Assembly: GCA_965249615.1 (NCBI GenBank)
Contig: CBDFMI010000005.1
Location: forward strand, 248,001-312,000
Reading direction: 5' to 3'
From: G963555815 sp965249615 [NCBI: bacterium]
GTDB taxonomy: Bacteria; UBA8248; JACPRG01
DNA length: 64,000 nt
Shown here: positions 57,676 to 64,000 of the stretch, piece by piece
Layout: each line of letters opens with the position of its first letter
Position numbering within the stretch: position 1 is the first letter of the stretch
The notes under the pieces: generated by a model
Databases searched by the model: none
What the model saw: the letters and a program-made list of their open reading frames with translations, nothing else
Told to the model about the DNA's origin: nothing
Translations under genes and position numbers: made by a program

Positions 57676-60328
57676 ACCCCCCGCCGGATCGTCCCAGGGC
57701 AAATCCACCCTCACCCCCATGATGCGCCAGTATCGGTCTCTAAAGGGCCAGCATCCGGATGCCATTCTCTTCTTCCGGATGGGTGATTTTTACGAGATGT
57801 TCTACGAAGACGCCACGGTGGCCGCCCCCGTCCTGGATATTGCCCTCACCTCCCGTCACGACGATACCCAAGGAGCAGTCCCCATGTGTGGGATCCCCCA
57901 TCACGCGCTGGAGGGCTATCTGGCCAGTCTTATCCGCGCAGGTTTCAAGGTCGCTCTCTGCGAGCAGATGGAAGACCCCCGGCAGGCGAAAGGTCTGGTG
58001 AAGCGGGAGGTGGTCCGGGTCATCTCACCCGGGACGGCCACGCAGCCCGAGGTCCTGGACGAAAAATCCAGAAACTATCTGGTCGCACTGGCCTTTGGAG
58101 CAACGGGGGTGGGCCTGGCGTATGCCGAGCTCTCCACCGGGGAGTTTCACGCCCTGGAGCTGGACGGAGTGGGCCGCTGGAGCGCCCTCTGGGAAGAGTG
58201 GACCGACCTTGAGCCTCGCGAAGTCCTTCTGCCGGAGACAGGGCCAGACCTCCTCGCCGGGGTCTGGAAAGAGGGCCTCCCCGGAGCCCCCCTCGTCAAC
58301 ACGCTTCCAATCTTCAACTTCGACCCGGAGGAGGCCGAGCAGGCGCTTCGAAAAACCTTCAGGCTGGGGAGCCTCGAGGGTTTGGGACTTGCCGAAAGCC
58401 CCCTCGGCGTGGGGGCGGCGGGCGCGCTCCTTCATTATCTGCGTCAGACCCAGGGGGCAGAGTTGGGCCATCTTCGGCCCCCAACGCTCGCCCACCGGGG
58501 GGACCGCATGGCCCTGGACGCCGCGACACGGCGGAACCTCGAACTCCTTCGCGCTGGCCCGGAAGGGGAGCGGGCGGGCTCACTCCTCGAGCTCATCGAT
58601 CACACCCTGACTCCCATGGGCGGCCGGCGGCTTCGGGATTGGCTCCTTCATCCCCTCATCCGCCTCAAGCCCATTGTGGCGCGCCATCAGGCCGTCAGAT
58701 CTCTCGTCGATGGAGAAGAGGCCCGAAGAGGACTGCGTGAACTTCTGAAGGGGGTGGCTGACATGGAGCGCCTCCTCAGCCGTCTCCACCTCGGGGCCGC
58801 GAACGCGCAAGACCTCCGCCATCTCTGCCGCTCTCTTCAGGCCCTTGCGCCCCTGCGAGAAGCCCTGGCGGGGCTCGGTGTCCTGAGCGGTCTTCTCCCT
58901 GAGCTGGCGGAGAACTGGGACGACCTTGTGGATGTCGTCCAGAGCATTGACGAGGCCCTTGTCGAGGAGCCCCCCTTTACCCTTCAAGAGGGGGGTCTCA
59001 TCCGTTCGGGGTTTCACCCTGAGGTCGATCGTCTTCATGGAATCAGCCGAGACGTCAAGGCCTGGATCCGGGACTATGAAGAAAAAGAGCGGGAGCGGAC
59101 GGGGATCCGGGGCCTTAAAATTGTTTACCACAGGGTTTTTGGCTACTGCATCGAGGTGGGCCGCCGGCAAGAGGCCCAGGTGCCCGCGGACTACACCCGG
59201 CGCCAGAGCCTTCGAACCTCTGAGCGCTACATCACGGAGGATCTCAAGCTCCATGAGGAAGAGGTACTGGAGGCCCAGGCCAAAACTCAAGACCTTGAAT
59301 ACCAAATATTTCAAGAGGTTCGCGCAAATATCTTAAAGGAGACCGAAAGGATTCAGGGGGCGGCAGATCGGGTGGCCACCCTGGACGCTCTCCTTGGGTT
59401 CGCCGAAACGGCTGTCCGATACGGCTATGCCGAACCCGCCATGGACGAAGGGGATACGCTAAAGGTCTGCGAGGGGCGCCATCCGGTGGTAGAGCGGATC
59501 TCTTCGGATCCGGAGGCGCGATTTGTCCCAAACGATACCCACCTCAACTCCTTGGAGCGCCAGATCCTCATTGTCACAGGGCCCAACATGGCGGGAAAAT
59601 CCACGTATATCCGCCAGGTGGCCCTCATCGTTCTCCTTGCACAGATTGGGAGTTTCGTTCCCGCTCGCTCGGCCCAGATTGGCTTGGTCGACCGGATCTT
59701 CACCCGTGTTGGGGCCCACGACCGCCTTCTTCGGGGCCAGAGCGGTTTCATGGTGGAGATGGTAGAGACCGCCCACATTCTCAATCAGGCCACGCCGCGC
59801 AGCCTTGTCATCTTGGATGAGATCGGCCGGGGGACCAGCACCTTCGACGGGATCAGCATCGCCTGGGCGGTGGCCGAGTTTCTTCACGGCGAAGGGCCAA
59901 AGGGGCCTTGGACCCTTTTCGCCACCCACTATCATGAGCTGGCTGAACTCTCCCGGGTGAGGGGGCGGGTCTTTAATGTGACGATGGCCGTCCGGGAACA
60001 CCGGGATGAGATCATCTTTCTGCGGCGGGTGGTGGAGGGGAGCGCCGATCGAAGTTACGGGATCCAAGTGGCCAGACTGGCGGGCCTTCCTCCCCCAGTC
60101 ATCCAGCGGGCGAGACAGATCCTCTCCGCCTTCGAGGAGAGTGGCGCGGGCGAGAAAGGGCCCCTGGAGGAAAGAGCGGCGGCCCAACAGCTCGCCCTCT
60201 TTGGATTTGCCCCCTCGGCGGTCGTCAGCGCCCTGGGTGAGCTGGAACTTGACCAGATGACCCCTCTTGAGGCGCTGAATGCGCTTCAAGCCCTCAAGAA
60301 AAAGGCCTTAGAAGAGTTGCCCCCCTAA
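57659..60328 (+). CDS. mutS: DNA mismatch repair protein MutS
   Basis: 889 aa if started at ATT 57659. MutS recognises mismatches and is an ATPase clamp. The mismatch-binding motif FFRMGDFYEMFYEDA lies near 38-52. Walker A GPNMAGKSTYIRQ is near 640, Walker B VILDEIGRGTSTFDG near 717. The first ATG (57719) begins at MMRQY with no ribosome site, whereas family members have ~10 residues before this LTPMMxQY. ATT 57659 has GAGGAGG ten bases upstream and restores them. The stop precedes the DUF4390 gene. Confidence 0.94.
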   Translation: MPRPRKPPAGSSQGKSTLTPMMRQYRSLKGQHPDAILFFRMGDFYEMFYEDATVAAPVLDIALTSRHDDTQGAVPMCGIPHHALEGYLASLIRAGFKVALCEQMEDPRQAKGLVKREVVRVISPGTATQPEVLDEKSRNYLVALAFGATGVGLAYAELSTGEFHALELDGVGRWSALWEEWTDLEPREVLLPETGPDLLAGVWKEGLPGAPLVNTLPIFNFDPEEAEQALRKTFRLGSLEGLGLAESPLGVGAAGALLHYLRQTQGAELGHLRPPTLAHRGDRMALDAATRRNLELLRAGPEGERAGSLLELIDHTLTPMGGRRLRDWLLHPLIRLKPIVARHQAVRSLVDGEEARRGLRELLKGVADMERLLSRLHLGAANAQDLRHLCRSLQALAPLREALAGLGVLSGLLPELAENWDDLVDVVQSIDEALVEEPPFTLQEGGLIRSGFHPEVDRLHGISRDVKAWIRDYEEKERERTGIRGLKIVYHRVFGYCIEVGRRQEAQVPADYTRRQSLRTSERYITEDLKLHEEEVLEAQAKTQDLEYQIFQEVRANILKETERIQGAADRVATLDALLGFAETAVRYGYAEPAMDEGDTLKVCEGRHPVVERISSDPEARFVPNDTHLNSLERQILIVTGPNMAGKSTYIRQVALIVLLAQIGSFVPARSAQIGLVDRIFTRVGAHDRLLRGQSGFMVEMVETAHILNQATPRSLVILDEIGRGTSTFDGISIAWAVAEFLHGEGPKGPWTLFATHYHELAELSRVRGRVFNVTMAVREHRDEIIFLRRVVEGSADRSYGIQVARLAGLPPPVIQRARQILSAFEESGAGEKGPLEERAAAQQLALFGFAPSAVVSALGELELDQMTPLEALNALQALKKKALEELPP

Positions 60329-60425
60329 GAGATGCCCCTTGCTTTTGTCTTCCTCGCTTCGTAAACTGATCCCCAGGAAAGGGTGCCCTGTGGGCAACTG
60401 GAGCGAATTGTCTGATTCATTGGTA

Positions 60426-61004
60426 ATGAGATCACGGTGGGCGCTAGGAGTGGGTGTGATAGCTCTCCTGGGCTACCTGGGGGGAGGGACCGCCTGGGCT
60501 GACAGGCCACCGACCATTTCCGATATTGTCATTACCCAGAACTCCCCCGCCGTCTCGGTCTCTACAACCCTAGAGGGGGCTCTCGATGGGGACCAGGGCG
60601 AGATGCTTCAGAGCGGGAACTCGGTCTCCTTCGTCTATCGCATCGAGCTTCTGAGGGGACGTCTCTTCTGGCCCGACAAGGAGATGGTCACCAAGGTCGT
60701 ACAACGGACTGTCCACTATGACGTCCTGAAGAAGGAGTACATTTACTCCTCGACGGAGGACGGAGAATCCACGAGAGAGCGCAGGACTCAAAGCCCCGAT
60801 GAGGTTCGCACCTGGATGACCGAGCTGAAAGGAGTACCTCTGGAAGCTCCGGATGTCCCTGTCTCCTCAGGCAAATATTATGTGAGGATTAGAGCGAAAC
60901 TCATCCCCCCGAAGTTCATTTTCCCCCTTAATTATCTCCTTTTTTTCTGGAACCGGAGCACTGACTGGACCCACTCTCCGGCCTTCGCCCTAGCTCCTCC
61001 CTAG
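60426..61004 (+). CDS. DUF4390 exported protein
   Basis: 192 aa with a Sec signal (WALGVGVIALLGYLGGGTAWA) and a beta-rich body (SFVYRIELLRGRLFWPDKEMV). DUF4390 proteins of unknown function often sit immediately before a NtrY-type sensor kinase, as here. C-terminal PPKFIFPLNYLLFFW is characteristic. ATG 60426 was chosen as the residue preceding the signal peptide. One might expect it to act at the cell envelope as an input or partner for NtrY, which is inference. Confidence 0.78.
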   Translation: MRSRWALGVGVIALLGYLGGGTAWADRPPTISDIVITQNSPAVSVSTTLEGALDGDQGEMLQSGNSVSFVYRIELLRGRLFWPDKEMVTKVVQRTVHYDVLKKEYIYSSTEDGESTRERRTQSPDEVRTWMTELKGVPLEAPDVPVSSGKYYVRIRAKLIPPKFIFPLNYLLFFWNRSTDWTHSPAFALAPP

Positions 61005-61023
61005 GATGACAGGAGGACCCCCC

Positions 61024-63288
61024 TTGAAGTCGACTGCTCAAGACCCGACGCATCGGCGAAAGGTGCGCACCCGTCTCGTCATCCTGGTGGTCATCTCTCT
61101 CCTCATCTTGCTGAACATCTTTGCGATCTACTATCAGGATTTCAATCCCACCTACGCGGTCGCGAACAACATCGTCGTTTACGCTGTGGTCAACATCAAC
61201 GTTATCCTCCTGATGATATTGGTTCTCTTGGTCCTTCGAAACCTTGTCAAACTTTACTTCGAGCGAAAAGGGAAGATCGTCGGGGCCAAGTTTCGCACCA
61301 AGCTCGTGATCTCCTTCCTGGGCCTCGCTCTCGTCCCCTCCATCCTCCTCTTCATCGTGGCGAGCGGCCTCATCAACAGGAGTATCCAGGGCTGGTTCGA
61401 TGGTCAGGTGGAGAGGGCCCTGGGACAGTCCCAGGAGGTGGTCGAGCGCTTCTACCGCCAGGCTGAGGGTCAAGCCCTCAGCTACGCACAGCTCTTGGCC
61501 CGGGAGTTGGACCCGGCGGATCTCAAGAGCCCAGAGGGTTCTTTGAGGCTGAAAAGTCTTCTCGATGAGAGGAGACAGGAACTTCGGGCCGAGAGCATCC
61601 AGGTCTTCACCGTAGATCAGCGGGAGGCCGTGGGCTCCAGCGGGAACAATGCCCCGGCTGAAGCCCTGAGACCTGAGTTGAACTCCGACCTGCTGGCCCA
61701 GCTTCTCGAGGGCCAAGTGGTGACGCAAACGCGGACGACACCTCAAGGGGACACGGTTTTCGCTTTTGCCTCCCTCTCCTCGGGCGAGGGCGAGGATCGC
61801 AATCTTGGGATCCTGGCGGTGGCCCTCTTCCTGCCGGAGAGCCTCACCACCAAGATGCAATCCGTCTCTGCTGGCTACCGGGAGTACAAGCAGCTGGAGC
61901 TTCTTCGGAACCCCATCACGGCCAGCTACATGATCAGCTATCTCCTGATCACCCTCTTGGTTGTCTTCTCGGCCATCTGGATTGGCTTCTATCTGGCGAG
62001 GGGGATCACCGAGCCTATTCAGTCCTTGGTCGAAGGGACTCGGGCTGTGGCCGGGGGCAATCTGGACGTCCGTGTGGAGAAGAGGGCCGACGACGAGATC
62101 GGTCTCTTGGTGGACGCCTATAACGCCATGACCCAGGACCTCAAGCGGAGCAAGGGGGAAATCGAGCGGGCACAAGAGGGTCTTCGACACACCAATGTGG
62201 AACTTGAGGGGCGCCGGGCTTATATGGAGACGGTGTTGGAAAATATCGCCACCGGCGTGGTTTCCCTAGACCGCCAGGGACGGGTGACGACTGTCAATCA
62301 GTCCGCCGGACGGATCCTTGGGATAGCCGCCAAGCAGTTGCGGGGCCGTTCCTATCGCGATGCTTTTGATCCCACCATCGTCCTTCCCGTCCGAGACCTG
62401 CTGAAAAGGATGTGGCAAGGTGGCCGGGAGTACATAGAGGGGCAAATCCGCGTGACGGTGAACGGCCGCTCCTTGACCCTCCTGGTTGGCATGAGCCTCC
62501 TCAGAGACCACCAGGGGCGAGGTCTGGGAATGGTGTTGGTCTTTGAGAATCTGACGGAGCTTATAAAGGCCCAGAAGGTGGCGGCTTGGCAAGAGGTGGC
62601 TCAAGGGATCGCACACGAGATTAAAAACCCCCTCACACCCATCCGCCTCTCCGCTGAACGCCTGAGGAAGAAATATCACGAGAACTCGGTGGACCTGCGG
62701 GCCATCGTTGAAGAGTGCACGAACACGATTGTGAAGCAGGTCAAAGGGCTCATGGAGCTCGTGAATGAATTCTCCCGCTTCGCCCGAATGCCGGAGGCCC
62801 GCCCCAGACCGTGCCCCTTGCACGCCATCATCAATGAGTCTACGGCTCTGTACCGAAGTCATCCCAGCGACATCCAGATTGAAACCGATTTCGACCAGCA
62901 GGTGAGTCAGGTGGAGGTGGACGAAGAACAGATAAAGCGGGTCTTTATCAACCTCATCGAGAACGCCATCGAGGCGATGGAAAACGGGGGCCGAATCAAG
63001 ATCCGAACCCGTCGCGACGACGCCAACGGGTTAATCCGCATCGAGGTGAGCGACAAGGGGCGGGGCATCCCGCTGGAGGATCGAGACCGTCTCTTCCTGC
63101 CGTACTTCACCACCAAGGGAAGGGGCACCGGACTGGGTCTGGCCATCGTGCACCGGATCGTCGCCGAACATCATGGTGCCATCGAGGTGAAGGAAAATCT
63201 CCCGAAGGGGACCACCTTCGTCATCCATCTGCCCGCCAACGGGCACCTCCTGGAGACTGTTTCCGCCGAGAGGACGAAAGCCACCTGA
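61024..63288 (+). CDS. ntrY: NtrY-type sensor histidine kinase
   Basis: 754 aa from TTG 61024, chosen because AGGAGG lies seven bases upstream; ATG 61006 would add six residues. Four N-terminal membrane helices, an extracytoplasmic sensor region (~130-300), HAMP (EPIQSLVEGTRAVAGG), PAS (~400-510), and the kinase core. The phosphorylated His is in GIAHEIKNPLTPIRLSAERL (~532); N-box NLIENAIEAME (~642); G-boxes DKGRGIP and GTGLGLAIVHRI (~700). It is the partner of ntrX, whose start lies 1 base downstream. It probably senses an envelope or redox cue; ligand unknown. Confidence 0.9.
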   Translation: MKSTAQDPTHRRKVRTRLVILVVISLLILLNIFAIYYQDFNPTYAVANNIVVYAVVNINVILLMILVLLVLRNLVKLYFERKGKIVGAKFRTKLVISFLGLALVPSILLFIVASGLINRSIQGWFDGQVERALGQSQEVVERFYRQAEGQALSYAQLLARELDPADLKSPEGSLRLKSLLDERRQELRAESIQVFTVDQREAVGSSGNNAPAEALRPELNSDLLAQLLEGQVVTQTRTTPQGDTVFAFASLSSGEGEDRNLGILAVALFLPESLTTKMQSVSAGYREYKQLELLRNPITASYMISYLLITLLVVFSAIWIGFYLARGITEPIQSLVEGTRAVAGGNLDVRVEKRADDEIGLLVDAYNAMTQDLKRSKGEIERAQEGLRHTNVELEGRRAYMETVLENIATGVVSLDRQGRVTTVNQSAGRILGIAAKQLRGRSYRDAFDPTIVLPVRDLLKRMWQGGREYIEGQIRVTVNGRSLTLLVGMSLLRDHQGRGLGMVLVFENLTELIKAQKVAAWQEVAQGIAHEIKNPLTPIRLSAERLRKKYHENSVDLRAIVEECTNTIVKQVKGLMELVNEFSRFARMPEARPRPCPLHAIINESTALYRSHPSDIQIETDFDQQVSQVEVDEEQIKRVFINLIENAIEAMENGGRIKIRTRRDDANGLIRIEVSDKGRGIPLEDRDRLFLPYFTTKGRGTGLGLAIVHRIVAEHHGAIEVKENLPKGTTFVIHLPANGHLLETVSAERTKAT

Positions 63289-63289
63289 G

Positions 63290-64000
63290 ATGAGCAAAGC
63301 CCATATCCTGATTGTGGACGACGATGAAGGCATCCGCCAGTCCCTTGGAGCCATCCTGACTGACGAGGGTTTTGCCACGTCTCAGGCGGCCCAAGGACCG
63401 GAGGTCCTGGACCAGGTCAAGGGCCTGGCCCCGGATCTGGTCCTTCTGGATGTATGGCTTCCGGGTATCGATGGGATCCAAATGCTCCAGGCCATCAAGG
63501 CCCAGCACCCGGACCTCGAGGTGGTCATGATGTCGGGCCACGGAAACGTGGAAACCGCGGTGAAGGCCACGAAGCTGGGGGCTTTTGACTTCATCGAAAA
63601 GCCCCTCTCGCTGGAGCAAGTCCTGCGGACGGTGAACCTGGCCCTCCGACAGCGCCGCGTGGAACACCAGTCCCGGGAACAACAGGATCGGGTGAGCCAG
63701 GTGATCGCCGAGAGCCCCTCGGCGCGCCGCCTTGTGGAGGAGATCGAGGGTGCGGCTGGACGCCAGCGGGCCACGCTTCTCTTTGGCGAGGAGGGGGCTG
63801 GCAAAGAGCTGGTCGCCCGGGTCATTCAGAGTCGCAAGAGCGCCCTCGGCCACCCCTTTGTTCGTCTCAACTGCAAGGTCTCTTCGGAAGCGGTTTTTCG
63901 GCAAACCCTTTTTGGTTTTGAAGGATCTGACGGGGAGGTACAAACGGGCCGACTAGAGGCCGCCCAAGAGGGAGTTCTCTTTTTGGACGACGTGGAGGAG
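63290..64000 (+). CDS. ntrX: NtrX-type response regulator, 5' part (runs off window)
   Basis: 237 residues visible. A receiver domain (~1-115) with the acidic pocket DDD (10-12), phospho-acceptor Asp54 in LLDVWLPGIDG and Lys in EKPLS. It is followed by an AAA+ domain of the sigma-54 activator type: Walker A GEEGAGKEL (~166), HPFVRLNC (~190). Two features deviate: the GAFTGA loop expected after LFGxE is missing (LFGFEGSDGEVQTGRLE, ~208-224), and Walker B reads FLDDVEE with Asp where activators have Glu. A sigma-54-independent role, as described for some NtrX proteins, is plausible. The C-terminal DNA-binding domain lies outside the window. Confidence 0.85.
   Translation, partial: MSKAHILIVDDDEGIRQSLGAILTDEGFATSQAAQGPEVLDQVKGLAPDLVLLDVWLPGIDGIQMLQAIKAQHPDLEVVMMSGHGNVETAVKATKLGAFDFIEKPLSLEQVLRTVNLALRQRRVEHQSREQQDRVSQVIAESPSARRLVEEIEGAAGRQRATLLFGEEGAGKELVARVIQSRKSALGHPFVRLNCKVSSEAVFRQTLFGFEGSDGEVQTGRLEAAQEGVLFLDDVEE

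Noticed and set aside
1-64000. CRISPR arrays, insertion sequences, rRNA genes
   Set aside because: No regularly spaced repeats, transposase-like proteins, terminal inverted repeats or rRNA sequences were seen.

Overview
The window is a GC-rich bacterial chromosome segment with dense, mostly plus-strand operons and frequent GTG and TTG starts. The cell was probably Gram-negative: there is an OprP-type porin, an LptE-like lipopolysaccharide-assembly lipoprotein and several lipobox or signal-peptide proteins. The gene orders hom-thrC-apgM-lysC-cimA, glyQ-glyS-ppdK, ribD-ribE-ribBA-ribH-nusB, phoH-pgpH-ybeY and DUF4390-ntrY-ntrX suggest a lineage near Desulfobacterota, Nitrospirota or Methylomirabilota. 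The sequence alone does not settle which. No transposase, integrase, phage gene, rRNA or CRISPR array was seen.

Bases 1-13,100 look accessory. They hold an ApbE flavinyltransferase among small membrane proteins, a porin, DoxD/DoxX membrane proteins, an isoaspartyl peptidase/asparaginase, a MOSC protein, tRNA-Arg(CCT), a beta-propeller protein, a TsuA-TsuB thiosulfate-uptake pair, an HU gene and an unknown gene. Five genes here carry an internal stop or frameshift (about 1548-2069, 2072-2406, 6432-7188, 7461-7861 and 11935-12206). This is either local gene decay or single-base sequence error.

Bases 13,100-22,900 hold pyruvate dehydrogenase E1 alpha and beta, a UbiE/MenG methyltransferase, a minus-strand group (nuclease lipoprotein, CinA-like protein, tRNA-Glu, tRNA-Gln, gltX), a DUF1059 protein, two transporters and a lipoprotein. 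Bases 22,900-29,200 are housekeeping: aspS, era, recO, argS, lipA.

Bases 29,200-36,000 form an aspartate-family amino-acid block: homoserine dehydrogenase, threonine synthase, an ApgM-like protein that may be the missing homoserine kinase, aspartate kinase and citramalate synthase. Its products would feed threonine, methionine, lysine and isoleucine synthesis. GlyRS subunits and pyruvate phosphate dikinase follow, then the riboflavin operon, nusB, leuS, lptE, holA, a convergent rpsT, murJ and xerD.

The last 11 kb carry phoH, a 7TM-HD phosphohydrolase, ybeY, an HIT protein, lapA, mutS, a DUF4390 protein, ntrY, and ntrX, which runs off the window end. Points most worth a second look are competing hairpins over the lysC ribosome-binding site, apparent ATA and ATT starts of ribH and mutS, the divergent ApgM, an NtrX without a GAFTGA loop, and the cluster of broken genes at the left end.
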